A stretch of DNA of 64,000 nt from Pseudomonadota bacterium (lineage in GTDB: Bacteria > Pseudomonadota > Gammaproteobacteria > Burkholderiales > Rhodocyclaceae): the NCBI GenBank assembly GCA_018240785.1, contig JAFEFC010000039.1, forward strand, positions 1 through 64,000. The letters are read 5' to 3'. Shown piece after piece: positions 1 to 9,652 of this stretch; within the stretch, counting starts at the first letter, position 1, and the number at the start of each line of letters is the position of its first letter. The translations under genes and the position numbers were made by a program. The notes under the pieces are model-generated. The model was not told where the DNA came from. It saw only the letters and a list, made by a program, of their open reading frames with translations, and did no database searches.

Positions 1-107
1 TCATCGCCATGGCCTACCTGCGCATGTCCAAGCTCAAGCATCTACCGCAGAACCCTCTGGTGCCGGCCGTCGCCCGCGACTACGGGCGCTACCGTCATGT
101 TTGTTGA
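1..107 (+). CDS. C-terminal tail of an unidentified gene entering from the left
   Basis: An open frame runs from the left edge (first full codon at base 3) to a TGA at 105-107 and encodes 34 residues rich in Arg, Lys and Tyr. The position, upstream of the inserted defence genes and in the same direction as the conjugation operon, suggests the end of an ICE backbone gene. The tail matches no family I can name, and it could be chance. Confidence 0.35.
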   Translation, partial: IAMAYLRMSKLKHLPQNPLVPAVARDYGRYRHVC

Positions 108-215
108 GAGGTCAATTTCCACTGGAAACGGCATAGAGCCAAACCAATGCCGTCCCAGTGTGCCGCCTTCGTCGGGCCGGTGAACGGAATAGCGCGCCGG
201 GACAACCTTCGGCGC

Positions 216-2288
216 TCAGGACTCGCTCACAACCACGCCTTCGAGACGCCCCTTGTCGAGAATATCCAACAACACCACACTCTGCTTTTCTGTCGGGAGC
301 TTGGAGGGAATTTGCATGGCAACCCTGAGCACGCCGTCTTCCTTTGGCGTGAGCAGATCCTTCTCAAGCAGCAACTGATGGATGCGAGCCCATTCCGCAG
401 CGGGAACAGCCAGCACTTTTCGCTGCGCCTCGATGCCGTTGTCGATCCTCTGCGTCTGCTTCGCTGTCTTCACGATCGCTGCCTGATCATCCTGCGGAAC
501 AAGTCGATCGTAGAACTCGGACGGGAGGAGATTTGCAATGGCGTCGGCACGAGCCTGTATCCTCGTCCAGCACGCCTCCTTCTTGCACCACTCGGAAATG
601 TTGGAAATGCCTTGCGGCGGTCTGATGATGTCGTCGTTCACGACTCCCGACACGACAGCGATGGCACTTTCGAGCACTGGGTCGACCATCTGTGCGTTCC
701 AGATGCCCAGAAAGTCGATGCTCTCCTTCCTGCGTTTCGTGATGTCACCGAGTACCGCCAGCGTGTAGGCCACGATGTTTGCTCGGTACCCGCCGTTGTA
801 CCAAGGCTGTGCAGAAACGATGCGCTCCGTGGCGCGGAAGATCAGACCACGTGCGACAGCCCTCTTGAAATAGAACTCGTTGAACGCGTCGGATGATTTC
901 TCCCACTCGCTGCCGATTCGGGCGGCGTAGCGCGCAAAGTTCTTCTGGGAGCCAAGATTCACCCACCTGGGGTGGTCATCCCAGACATTCTCGAACTTCG
1001 CAAGGTCCGTCTTCGTGAACATCTGTGGCTTGGGATGCTCCGCCTTGAAGCGACGCTGCTCCGCAGGTGTGAGCTTCGACTGTGCATCGGCATACTGGCC
1101 GCGTGCGCGCTCATAGAACCACCGCGTCTCGCGCGGGGCGCCCTTCTGCGCCGGCGCCCAGATCCGCCGGGAAAACCCTTCCATCCGCACATGGAACGGG
1201 TGGTTCGAGAAGAAGTCGGCGGCATTCACCCGATTCTGGGTGTTCGCATACTCCGATATCCTTGGAACGACCGTTTCGCTCTGTTGGCTGTCGATGACGG
1301 ACAGCTTCAACTGGACGAATATCTGGGAAAGATCTGCCTTGTCCCGCTTCCGTGTATGGAACAGCGATGCTGTGGTCTGGCCCCCATTGACGATCTGAAG
1401 GTCGACAACCCTTGTGATCGCCAGACCGAAATCCGTCGTCGCGGTCTCGACACTCTGCGCAGTGGCCGTGATCCCGTTGTTGTAGGCAAAGAACATTCCC
1501 GGCTCGTTCAGGATCGTTGCCCTTATTCCCTGGTTCACATTGCCGCGCGCCTGCAGGAATGTTCGGACGTTCTGCTCAAGCAAACGAGCTCCGAATCTCT
1601 CGTACAGGGTCGCCAGTACGTCGGCAGGCATGACCATGAGATAGGATTGATAGGCATCGGTCCCCAGGTGTGCAGGAAGGCAGGCGATACCCTTGCCGAA
1701 CATCTGCTCGAAGTCGAGGTCGAGTGGCTCCTTGTGGCTGCGGGAGCTTCGCTGACGATGAAGTCGTGAGATGTCCCAGATGTGGTGAGCAGCCGGAACA
1801 CCTGCCACTTCCGTATCGGGAAGGGCCTGAATCTTCTCGCTGAGCGTGCGCTCGGAGAAGAGAACCAGGTTGACCTGCCGAATGGCGTCCTTGCGATCCG
1901 CAATCTGCCTGGCAAGGCCGTACTCCGGCGATGTGACCTCCAGTTCGCCGGCCAGGCCCTTGTTGGCACTGGCCTCGAAGAAGTTGGCAACACGCTTGAA
2001 TGCCGCGGCCACTTCCGTTCTGGTGAGCGATGCCAGCTCGTTTCGGGAGTCGAAGTCCGCGATGAAGAGGTCCAGAACTCCTTCGTCATTGAACCAGTAG
2101 CCGTCCACGCGCATACCACGCTGCGCCCGGAAATGGCAGAGTTCGAAACCTTCCGTGAAGCCTGTCTCGACTAGGTCGTTCGCGATGGCCTCCATGAATT
2201 CGGAGAGCTGGAAGCTGCCATTGGCTTCGGCGCCCGCCAACAGTTCCTGTCGGAAGTCGTGGAAGAAGTCTTCGTCGGTCTGCTCCAT
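216..2288 (-). CDS. AIPR family (abortive infection phage resistance) protein
   Basis: The 690-residue protein has hallmarks of the AIPR family (PF10592): an FAYNNGITA segment near residue 270, IVNGGQTTAS near 297, and a conserved asparagine-rich stretch (SEYANTQNRVNAADFFS) after it. AIPR proteins recur in phage-defence operons; their biochemical role is not established. The ATG at 2288 overlaps the TGA of the upstream gene (TGATG). A TTG one codon earlier is possible but less likely. It is the last gene of a four-gene leftward operon (GHKL ATPase, Z1 helicase, DUF4420, AIPR), a combination known from restriction-modification neighbourhoods with MORC-type ATPases. It is antisense to the conjugation genes, as expected for cargo. 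Confidence 0.85.
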   Translation of the reverse strand: MEQTDEDFFHDFRQELLAGAEANGSFQLSEFMEAIANDLVETGFTEGFELCHFRAQRGMRVDGYWFNDEGVLDLFIADFDSRNELASLTRTEVAAAFKRVANFFEASANKGLAGELEVTSPEYGLARQIADRKDAIRQVNLVLFSERTLSEKIQALPDTEVAGVPAAHHIWDISRLHRQRSSRSHKEPLDLDFEQMFGKGIACLPAHLGTDAYQSYLMVMPADVLATLYERFGARLLEQNVRTFLQARGNVNQGIRATILNEPGMFFAYNNGITATAQSVETATTDFGLAITRVVDLQIVNGGQTTASLFHTRKRDKADLSQIFVQLKLSVIDSQQSETVVPRISEYANTQNRVNAADFFSNHPFHVRMEGFSRRIWAPAQKGAPRETRWFYERARGQYADAQSKLTPAEQRRFKAEHPKPQMFTKTDLAKFENVWDDHPRWVNLGSQKNFARYAARIGSEWEKSSDAFNEFYFKRAVARGLIFRATERIVSAQPWYNGGYRANIVAYTLAVLGDITKRRKESIDFLGIWNAQMVDPVLESAIAVVSGVVNDDIIRPPQGISNISEWCKKEACWTRIQARADAIANLLPSEFYDRLVPQDDQAAIVKTAKQTQRIDNGIEAQRKVLAVPAAEWARIHQLLLEKDLLTPKEDGVLRVAMQIPSKLPTEKQSVVLLDILDKGRLEGVVVSES

Positions 2289-3253
2289 CAATCCTCCCCG
2301 AAGATGGCTGCTTCGTCACACTCGTAGGGAGCAATCGTTTCCAGCCTGATGTCGTAGGCCACGTTGGCAATCCCTGGCGGCAGTTGCGACCGCATCAGAC
2401 GCGGAAATCCGTCACCAACACGATAGCTGCGCACGTCGCTGACGACAAAGCGAGGCTCATCGTAGTCAGGGAGCGGCGCATAGCCGTGCGCAACCAGCTT
2501 CCGGTCAAAGGCCTCGACGGCGTCCGCCTCGCCGAGCCGTGCCTGGACTGCAGTGACGATCTCGTTGAGCGATCGAGCTCCTGCCGCGTCGGCCAGACTG
2601 CTCAGCCGGTACACGCGCAGGAACAGCGCATCGTTCAGGGATTCGAGCTGGTCTTCCGATGAAATGCGGACGCTGCTCCGCTCTGCGCCAGAGAGCGATT
2701 TGACCTCGACGGCTGTGTTGCCAAAGATGAAATCCTGATGTGATCGTTCCGGACCGAGCCAGGCTTCGACGGCGTCACTGCTCGACATCTGCCGATCGAT
2801 CAGTTCCGTCAGAAAGACGATCTCGGCAAAGAGACCGCGCACTTCCTCGATGGACAGACGTTGACTTCGGCCTGAAAGGAAGGTCTTCCAACGGCGGATA
2901 TGCGCCAAAGAGACTGCAAGAGAACTCGCCGAGTCGGTGGCGTGCTCCAGCGAGGATGCAAGGGTGCGGCACAGTCCTTCGAAAAGATCGCGGTCGACCT
3001 GCCTTTCAAGCGCGAGGATCAGGCGTTGCTGCCCCTGATCTCCGGCACGAAGATCGACATCAATGCCGTTCACCGTGACCGCGTTCTTCCGGTACTGGGC
3101 TGCGTGGTCGCCCTGAAGCTCCACGATGAACAGGCAGGCGCCACCGGCATCGCGTCCCCAGAAACAGGGCACGGCCGTTCCCACCGCAACCTGGCGGACA
3201 TTGAAGTCCGCTCCCGGAACGGCGATGTCATCCCACGGCGAGGACTCAGGCAT
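2288..3253 (-). CDS. PD-(D/E)XK motif protein (DUF4420)
   Basis: The 321-residue protein matches the DUF4420 (PF14390) PD-(D/E)XK family. A likely active site is visible: Glu144 in an LFAEIVFL helix, Asp174 in QDFIFG, and Glu183-Val-Lys185 in TAVEVKS. This is the E-D-ExK order of restriction-type nucleases. It is probably the DNA-cutting subunit of the operon. The ATG at 3253 overlaps the 3' end of the Z1 gene by 8 bp, and its own stop overlaps the AIPR start, so all three are translationally coupled. The nuclease role is inferred from the motif and from the MORC-Z1-DUF4420-AIPR neighbourhood; no target-recognition domain is evident. Confidence 0.85.
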   Translation of the reverse strand: MPESSPWDDIAVPGADFNVRQVAVGTAVPCFWGRDAGGACLFIVELQGDHAAQYRKNAVTVNGIDVDLRAGDQGQQRLILALERQVDRDLFEGLCRTLASSLEHATDSASSLAVSLAHIRRWKTFLSGRSQRLSIEEVRGLFAEIVFLTELIDRQMSSSDAVEAWLGPERSHQDFIFGNTAVEVKSLSGAERSSVRISSEDQLESLNDALFLRVYRLSSLADAAGARSLNEIVTAVQARLGEADAVEAFDRKLVAHGYAPLPDYDEPRFVVSDVRSYRVGDGFPRLMRSQLPPGIANVAYDIRLETIAPYECDEAAIFGED

Positions 3254-5906
3254 CGTAGTCCTCCTCCTCGTCAGGATCGTCGGCGTAACCCTGCATCTGC
3301 TGGAGCCAGACCTTGTTCACGACGACATTGATGGTCGTCGAATAGTCCCCGTAGGGAAAACTGACGCCGAAGGCGGCGATCGGTCCCGTCACGGCCTCGC
3401 CCTTGGGCTCCAGGCTGTGAATCATGAGGAGCGGCTTGTTCCGGACCATACGGTAATGCGTGTCGGATACCGCTCCTGAGCCATCTTCGCCGCCAGCCAG
3501 CGTCCTGGCCTCATTGCGTTGTGCGTCGCTGAGCCCGAGCTTCTCGTCGCCACGCGAGGCAACCCTGTCCTTGTTCAGGCGCCACGAAGTGCCGTTCGGC
3601 TGATCCTTCCCGACGACGCGCACCTGATTCCTCAGGGTGAACGGGTTTTCACCGCCGGAGCCACCCGAAGGGGAAATCAGCAGAACATCGGCCAGCGGGC
3701 GCTTCGTCGCAATCCGTTCGAGATAGCTGACCACGTCCGACTTCTGTCCGGCAAAGGTCGAATGGCATTCGAACCGGGTGAGGAAGTCGTCGATCACCTC
3801 GACGGGCACGTCCCTGAAGATGACGCCCTTTTCGGTGGACTCCTCCGGTCGCCCGCCGAATCCTTTTCGCCAGTGATCGGCGATCAGCACAAGGTTCCTG
3901 GCATTCACGCCAGGGTCGGTGGAGACAATGTAGCTCTCCCGCAATCGCCCACTGAAACTCTGCTCGACCGTGACCTCCTGGCCGGATCGCATCTTGTTCG
4001 CCGCCGTGATCAGCAGGCTGTCCGGATGCGAGCGGACGTACAGGCCAAAATCCTTCGGGCTAAGGCGATCGCGCCGCATGCGCTTGACCTGCTGTACAAG
4101 CTCTTCGGCGGCATCGGCGATGTGGGAGTACCAGTTGATCGAATCGCGCGAGAGATGGACGCGGCAGAGGTCCTCGAAGCCCGGCCGGTAACCGAACCAG
4201 CGGCCCATCTGCATGAGGGTGTCGTACATCTTCGTGTTGCGGTACATGTAGCTGACGGTCAACCCCTCGATGGTCAGGCCTCGGGAGAGGCTCAGACCAC
4301 CGACCGCGACCGCGGTCAACCCGACTCCTTCCTTCGCATAGCGGGCGTAGTCGAGCACCTCGTCACTCTTGCTGTTGATGACATAGAGGTGGAGGTGCTC
4401 GAAGACGCCGCTGAGGGCAGCCTTCACCTCCGCCCAGGTAAACCCAGCATCGGCGTACTCAGCATCGAAGGCGTGCTTCAGGCCCTGCATGTACGCGTTT
4501 CTTGCGGAAACCTCTTCCGGCATCGCGTAGTTGGCGAGAACCGCTTCCCTGATCTTCTTCTCCCTGAGACTCAGGAAGTCACGCACGGCCTTCTGAACGG
4601 GCACGAAGCGCGACACATTGACCATCATGGAGCAATGCTTGCCGGTCTGCCCACGCAGGTTCCGGATGGCGCGGGCGACGATGAATTCGTCGAGTGCGCG
4701 ATAGAGGCTGGGGGGCAACTCGGGGACAGGATCGTCACGCTTGTGGGCGTACGGGATGAGATTCTCGCAATCGTCGATCGACCTCACGATCGATTGACTG
4801 GTCGCCTCGTCGAGGAACACTTTCTCGGCACCGAAGTACGTCGTTGGCGCGTCCAGGCAATAGATGAAGTCGCGCGGGAACAGCTCCTCACGCACATCAT
4901 CGCCATAGGCGTCGGGGTTGATGAAGATGTTGGCGAACGGTGTCGCCGTATAGCCGACATAGCACGATTTCGCGAACAGCCCGAGGATGCGCCGGATCAT
5001 CGCATTCGTTCGGGTGGGATCCAGATCCTCCTTGTTCGTGTTGATCGACGCGTTGTCGGCCTCGTCGTCAATCAGCAGCATCGGCACGTCGGAAATCCGG
5101 CCATCGCCCTCGGCGTTCAGCTCCTTCAGCCACTTGTGAAGAGCCGTGAGCGTCGTGACGTTCTTCTTGATGACCAGAATGATCGGCTTGCTGAAGTCGT
5201 TGATCTTCCAGCCGCTCTTTTCCGCCGTGTTCTTGTTGAAGTCCTCGTTGATGTTGGTGAGGGTGGCCGGATGCGGATAGCCCGGCGCGAGGCCGACACC
5301 GATGTTGCGACGATCCTCGGGATCGCTGGACCGGCCGATGAAGGCCTCATCGATGCGCTGCTGCGTCTGCTTGCGCAGATTGTTGTGAATGCCGGCGACG
5401 ACGATGATGAACTTGTAGCCGGCGTCGGCGGCGCGTGCTATCAGGCCGGTGTAGTTGGCCGTCTTGCCCGACTGCACATGACCGATGACAAGGCCGCGAC
5501 GGTTCCAGGTTGTGCCCTCGCTCAACGGATCCTGCAGGTGGCCGAGAATGCGGGTCGTCACATCGCTCAGCGACTGGACCATCTGCGGTGGCCAACCTTC
5601 CTTGAGAAGAAAGTTTCCATAGGATTCCGCATACGTCCAGGCGACGTCCTCACGCTTGTGGACCCACTGATCGTCATGCTTCGCAGTGACATCCACCAGC
5701 GAAACACCGGCCCCCATGCGCGTGTCGACCGAGATCATCGCCTCGGTGACGATATTGCGGAGATCACCCGTATAGCCGAAGATCGCGGCGATCTGTCTCG
5801 CCTTCTCCTCCACCTGCTCGCGCGTCGGCGTCTCGGCCATGTTGGCAAGGCCTGAGATGAGCGCGTTGGCAATGTTTCGTTCTTCCGTGATGACTGTGAG
5901 GCTCAT
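3246..5906 (-). CDS. Z1 domain protein, superfamily II helicase-like ATPase
   Basis: The 886-residue protein carries the Z1 domain (PF10593). Visible motifs are a Walker A GHVQSGKTA at 142-150, a Walker B LLIDDEAD near 277, a TATPFAN motif III-like segment near 320, and QMGRWFGYR near 567, which resembles helicase motif VI. Z1 proteins are predicted superfamily II helicases found with MutL/MORC-type ATPases in restriction-like operons, so it probably translocates on or remodels DNA for the DUF4420 nuclease. The start overlaps the stop of the GHKL ATPase gene by 4 bp. No frameshift or missing motif is seen. Confidence 0.9.
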   Translation of the reverse strand: MSLTVITEERNIANALISGLANMAETPTREQVEEKARQIAAIFGYTGDLRNIVTEAMISVDTRMGAGVSLVDVTAKHDDQWVHKREDVAWTYAESYGNFLLKEGWPPQMVQSLSDVTTRILGHLQDPLSEGTTWNRRGLVIGHVQSGKTANYTGLIARAADAGYKFIIVVAGIHNNLRKQTQQRIDEAFIGRSSDPEDRRNIGVGLAPGYPHPATLTNINEDFNKNTAEKSGWKINDFSKPIILVIKKNVTTLTALHKWLKELNAEGDGRISDVPMLLIDDEADNASINTNKEDLDPTRTNAMIRRILGLFAKSCYVGYTATPFANIFINPDAYGDDVREELFPRDFIYCLDAPTTYFGAEKVFLDEATSQSIVRSIDDCENLIPYAHKRDDPVPELPPSLYRALDEFIVARAIRNLRGQTGKHCSMMVNVSRFVPVQKAVRDFLSLREKKIREAVLANYAMPEEVSARNAYMQGLKHAFDAEYADAGFTWAEVKAALSGVFEHLHLYVINSKSDEVLDYARYAKEGVGLTAVAVGGLSLSRGLTIEGLTVSYMYRNTKMYDTLMQMGRWFGYRPGFEDLCRVHLSRDSINWYSHIADAAEELVQQVKRMRRDRLSPKDFGLYVRSHPDSLLITAANKMRSGQEVTVEQSFSGRLRESYIVSTDPGVNARNLVLIADHWRKGFGGRPEESTEKGVIFRDVPVEVIDDFLTRFECHSTFAGQKSDVVSYLERIATKRPLADVLLISPSGGSGGENPFTLRNQVRVVGKDQPNGTSWRLNKDRVASRGDEKLGLSDAQRNEARTLAGGEDGSGAVSDTHYRMVRNKPLLMIHSLEPKGEAVTGPIAAFGVSFPYGDYSTTINVVVNKVWLQQMQGYADDPDEEEDYDA

Positions 5907-7381
5907 GCAAAGGTCTCGCTGATGAATTTTTCGGCCAGTTCGATCTGGCCATCGAAAAGGTGCGTCGAGCGCACGATCTGGAGAAAGGCATTCGGATCGC
6001 CCGGCCCGTCGCCGTAGAGCACCTTCCTGAGACTCTTCAGGCGCTCCAGAGTCTGGCTTTCATCCACCGCCCTCTGGTTGATCTCGCGTGGATGGGTCGA
6101 GTAATCCGAATAGATCATCTCCACCGGTAGGGAGGCGGCAATCGAATCCAGCAGGACACGAAGCAGATCCACATCCTCGGACGAAAGTCTTGTGCCCAGG
6201 GATGCGATGAGCGGGTGCTGCTCGTTGATTGCGAAACGGATGCCGCCGTGATCGGCGTAGCGCTCCCAGAACGGGGCTTGGCTCTCCTGAAAGAGCTTCT
6301 GCCCGCGCCCCCTATGCACCGTCACGCTGCGGGCAGTGATCCTGTTGAGGATCTGACGCAGCCGCTCCCGCACCCCATGCGGCGGGCGGGCACGCGATTT
6401 CTTGATGTCGATGGTCCAGGCTTCGTCCAGACTGTTGGGAAAGTCGATCTGTACCCGCGCCAACTTGGTGGCCTCACCCTTCGGCACGAGTCTGAACCAG
6501 TCGCCCCAGGCCATCAGGCGGCCATTTCGATAGACGTAGCCCCCCTGATTGGAGATGAAGTCACTGCGATCCTGGTAGTAGTCGTACTCGGACGCGGACA
6601 GACGACTGTGGTGTGGAAGCACGTAAGGCTGCAGGCGCACCTCGGCCTCGCCGATGCGGACGATCTCCTCCGGAAGCACCTGGGTGGCAGGATTCTTTCT
6701 GCAGAAGGGATCGAATGCCGTAATCGGACGACCATTGACGGTGAGAGAAATCCTGGCATGTCCCTTGATCTCACCCGAGAGAAACCGGTGGAAGACAAGT
6801 GACAGATGTCTGCCTACTGCCTCAAGCTTCTCATTGACGATCTCGTCTCGACGATCCCCGGCCTCGTCCTCCATCAATCGGTCGAGCTCTCGCCAGATAA
6901 CGGCCGTGCCCCGGGCGCCGAGCCGTTCGACATAAGGCAACCCATGGATGTCCGCATCGTCCAGGATGGAAAGAATCCAGTCGTCGGCAGCATCGATGCG
7001 ATCCAGATTCCATTCGGCTCCGCAGACAGTTCCATCGCGTGTGCTCACAACGGTCAGCGAGCGACATTGGGAAAACGAGGCTGTCTTCAGGCCAAGGCCG
7101 AAGCGCCCAAGATCCTTCGGCGACCGATGCTGCCTGGGGTTGCCGGTCCCATGACGCATCGCATCGAGCAGCTCGTCTTCCGTCATCCCCCTGCCGTTGT
7201 CGAGGATGACCATCACAGGATGCTCACCGGACACATCGCAGATGATGTCGATGGTGTCCGCGCCAGCGGAAATGCTGTTGTCGATCAGATCGGCAATCGC
7301 AGTTTCGAGCGAGTACCCAAGGTCCCGCATCGATTCGGAAAGGCAGGCCGCGCTCGGCGGATGGCTGCGATCACGAGCCAT
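5903..7381 (-). CDS. GHKL ATPase, MutL/MORC-like, first gene of defence operon
   Basis: The 492-residue protein has a complete GHKL (HSP90/MutL) ATP-binding fold. The N-box with Glu27, Asp31 and Asn35 lies in ETAIADLIDNS, the G1 box DNGRGM at 61-66, and the G2 box GRFGLGLKTASF at 92-103. Prokaryotic MORC-like ATPases of this kind are known next to Z1, DUF4420, AIPR, Vsr and cytosine methylase genes. They are thought to act as ATP-driven clamps that couple recognition to cleavage. It starts the leftward operon, and its promoter must lie in the 147-bp gap shared with the divergent vsr. The C-terminal half has no motif I can name. Confidence 0.85.
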   Translation of the reverse strand: MARDRSHPPSAACLSESMRDLGYSLETAIADLIDNSISAGADTIDIICDVSGEHPVMVILDNGRGMTEDELLDAMRHGTGNPRQHRSPKDLGRFGLGLKTASFSQCRSLTVVSTRDGTVCGAEWNLDRIDAADDWILSILDDADIHGLPYVERLGARGTAVIWRELDRLMEDEAGDRRDEIVNEKLEAVGRHLSLVFHRFLSGEIKGHARISLTVNGRPITAFDPFCRKNPATQVLPEEIVRIGEAEVRLQPYVLPHHSRLSASEYDYYQDRSDFISNQGGYVYRNGRLMAWGDWFRLVPKGEATKLARVQIDFPNSLDEAWTIDIKKSRARPPHGVRERLRQILNRITARSVTVHRGRGQKLFQESQAPFWERYADHGGIRFAINEQHPLIASLGTRLSSEDVDLLRVLLDSIAASLPVEMIYSDYSTHPREINQRAVDESQTLERLKSLRKVLYGDGPGDPNAFLQIVRSTHLFDGQIELAEKFISETFA

Positions 7382-7528
7382 CGGCTTCCCCTTGCGTCTT
7401 CCTGTGAGTCAAGCGCATGGTAGGCTCCAGATTTCTGCTTCGATCGTCGCCTTCATCCGTTCGCATTGCCAGACAGACGCGCGGAGCTGCCATTTCTGCA
7501 GACATTCAGGTGGAAGATATTCACGACC
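7382..7528. promoter_or_regulatory. Divergent control region between GHKL ATPase and vsr
   Basis: This 147-bp gap separates two divergent starts, so promoters for both the leftward four-gene operon and vsr must lie here or just inside vsr. No convincing -35/-10 pair or perfect palindrome could be picked by eye. A purine-rich GGTGGAAG about 12 bases before the vsr ATG is a plausible ribosome binding site. Confidence 0.5.
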
Positions 7529-7975
7529 ATGCGCGTTCCGACCACTCCGCAGCGCAGCCGCATGATGTCGAGTATTCGCGGAAAGAACACCCGGCCGGAA
7601 CGGATACTTCGCTCCCTTCTTTTCGCCAGGGGTTTTCGATATCGACTTCATGTGCGGGGGCTGCCCGGCTCCCCCGACCTTGTGTTCCCGAAGCGCAGAG
7701 CAGTGGTGTTCGTCCATGGCTGCTTCTGGCACCGACATGAAGGCTGCCGCTACACAACCACTCCCAGGACCAATGAAGATTTCTGGCGGCAGAAATTCCA
7801 GGGAAATGTCGCTCGCGACAGGCGCCATGCGGAGATGCTCCATGCCCTCGGCTGGCGCGTGGCGGTCGTCTGGGAGTGCGCCTTGAAGCACTCGGTCGAG
7901 GAGACTGCGCAAGCGGTTGAGGAGTGGCTGCATGGCGATGAGGATGTCCTGGTGATTGGTCAGAGCATTGACTAG
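7529..7975 (+). CDS. vsr: Very short patch repair (Vsr) endonuclease
   Basis: The 148-residue protein matches Vsr. It opens with RSRMMSSIRGKNTRPE, continues with LPGSPDLVFPKRRAVVFVHG, whose Asp aligns with the catalytic Asp, and has the HGCFWHRHEGC zinc/catalytic segment with paired His and Cys. Vsr nicks T:G mismatches made by deamination of 5-methylcytosine. In defence islands, Vsr-like nucleases may also be recruited as restriction enzymes. The frame stays open upstream, but the ATG at 7529 has a ribosome binding site and gives the normal family length. Its 3' end overlaps the convergent methyltransferase by 4 bp, linking the pair physically. Confidence 0.9.
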   Translation: MRVPTTPQRSRMMSSIRGKNTRPERILRSLLFARGFRYRLHVRGLPGSPDLVFPKRRAVVFVHGCFWHRHEGCRYTTTPRTNEDFWRQKFQGNVARDRRHAEMLHALGWRVAVVWECALKHSVEETAQAVEEWLHGDEDVLVIGQSID

Positions 7976-9591
7976 CCCGCTTCGGCAAGCACAGTAAGCT
8001 GTTCTGGCAGGTTTCGCGGCACGCTTCCCGCCGGCCTCTTCTGTACGGCATCACCAGCCTGCCTCCGCCTCCTCCTGCTCATCTCGTTCAGAAGGCTACG
8101 AACGATCTTGGCCAGTTTGTAGGCAAGCAACGGAGGCACCGCATTGCCGACCTGGGTGTACTGCTCCGTTCGGTTGCCAGCGAAGACGTAGTTGTCGGGA
8201 AACGTCTGGAGCCGCGCCGCTTCCCTGACCGTGAGACTTCTGCATTGGGAGGGGTCGTAGTGGATGTAGTAGTGCCCGTCCTTGGCAATGTGAGCCACCA
8301 CCGTGGTGGACGGTTCGTTCCTGCACTGCACGCGGAACCGATCCTTGAACGGGATCGCTTCGGATTCCCGATCGACATGCACATTGATGTGATCGGGAAG
8401 CAGCTTGGGAGGAAACACATCCAGCCGTGGGCAATACCCCCATAAATGAGCGAAGCTGGCTGAGAAAAGATAGCGAGCAAGATCGGATGCCATGTGCGCG
8501 CGCGCTTCATGCTGACAGACACCACCCAGGCTTCGGTCGTGAAGCCATTGCTGAAGCTCGGTCGGCTTCTTCGGCCTTCTGTAGCCTCGTGAAATGAAGG
8601 CGCCACCGGTCGTGGTGCTGGTTGCCGCAGCGGCAAAGGCACGCATTGTCCCGATCATGACGGACTCGTTTTCTGTTCTCCATCCCTTGACGTAAGAGGG
8701 GGCAGCCTGAACAGCCTTGCGCCATGCCTCCACTGAATCGCCACGCGACAGCTTGCTGCGGATTCGGGGAAGATCGTCAATGGCCTGTTTGACCGTGACA
8801 GGCCTTGCTACTGGTGCCAGCAACTGGTGTTGAGGCATGTCCAGCCCCTTCCTCACTCCGAGCAGAATCACGCGATGCCTGCTTTGCGGGATCCCATGGC
8901 GCTCAGAATGGATAAGGTAGTCGGTGGGTTCCAGCGAACTGCCGTCGCCCTTCTTGGTAAAGGATCGGATCTCATATTCGAGCCCATCGGTCGGCATCGA
9001 AAGATCCGCAATGATCTTCTCGAACATCGGGTCGCCGGAGTGCTTCGAGGAAAGCAGACCCTTGACATTCTCCATCACGAAGATGGTGGGCTTGTGCACC
9101 TGGATGATTCTCAGGTACTCCCTGTAGAGGAAGTGTTTTTCATCCTTGTGAAAGTCCTTGTCGTTGGCGCGTCTGGAGCGCCCCGCCAGCGAATACGCCT
9201 GGCAGGGCGGGCCGCCGATCAGCACCCAGGTTTCCTGCCCCTTCAGTGCAGCACGAATTTCCCTGTCGATACTGGCTTCGTCGGACTTGCCAAGCTCCAG
9301 GCACCTCGCCTCGGTGGCAGCATGCTCGAAGGCGCTGGCCACGGCAGGGATCCTGCGGAATGCGGCCTCATCGATCTCGCCCCGTATGTAGCTGTAGTAG
9401 TGCTTGACGTCCTTGGTGCCACGCAAACGCCTGAACACTGCCCTGAGCGTCAGCGTGCGATGTGCGACAGCATCCTTCTCAATGGAAAGGGCAATCTCGA
9501 AGAATGGCTGCCGCTTGTGGCCCTGCAGGGAAGCAAATCCTTCCCCGAGCCCTCCTGGGCCAGCAAAAAGATCAATTATGGGAACTGGCAC
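7972..9591 (-). CDS. DNA (cytosine-5) methyltransferase
   Basis: The 539-residue protein has ordered C5-methyltransferase motifs: motif I DLFAGPGG near residue 7, motif IV GGPPCQAYS with the catalytic Cys near 129, motif VI ENVKG near 173, motif VIII QSRHRVILLG, a target-recognition stretch, and motifs IX-X (SLTVREAARLQTFP ... QVGNAVPP). It methylates cytosine at an unknown site and presumably protects self DNA from the neighbouring nucleases. The frame is open about 77 codons further upstream. I chose the GTG at 9591 because GGGGAGG lies 9 bases before it and motif I follows directly. A long insertion between motifs I and IV may be specific to this family. Confidence 0.9.
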   Translation of the reverse strand: MPVPIIDLFAGPGGLGEGFASLQGHKRQPFFEIALSIEKDAVAHRTLTLRAVFRRLRGTKDVKHYYSYIRGEIDEAAFRRIPAVASAFEHAATEARCLELGKSDEASIDREIRAALKGQETWVLIGGPPCQAYSLAGRSRRANDKDFHKDEKHFLYREYLRIIQVHKPTIFVMENVKGLLSSKHSGDPMFEKIIADLSMPTDGLEYEIRSFTKKGDGSSLEPTDYLIHSERHGIPQSRHRVILLGVRKGLDMPQHQLLAPVARPVTVKQAIDDLPRIRSKLSRGDSVEAWRKAVQAAPSYVKGWRTENESVMIGTMRAFAAAATSTTTGGAFISRGYRRPKKPTELQQWLHDRSLGGVCQHEARAHMASDLARYLFSASFAHLWGYCPRLDVFPPKLLPDHINVHVDRESEAIPFKDRFRVQCRNEPSTTVVAHIAKDGHYYIHYDPSQCRSLTVREAARLQTFPDNYVFAGNRTEQYTQVGNAVPPLLAYKLAKIVRSLLNEMSRRRRRQAGDAVQKRPAGSVPRNLPEQLTVLAEAG

Positions 9592-9652
9592 GCCAGCAAT
9601 CCTCCCCTTGGTTCCTTCCCGAATGTGATTCGGTTGCCGATTTGGTGCACGC

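Noticed and set aside
147-896. Open frame on the + strand opposite the AIPR gene
   Set aside because: It has no domain or ribosome site and is a shadow of AIPR.
3519-5855. A 778-codon open frame on the + strand opposite the Z1 gene
   Set aside because: It lies wholly antisense to a gene with intact Z1 motifs, has no recognisable domain, and is explained by the GC-rich codon bias of the real gene.
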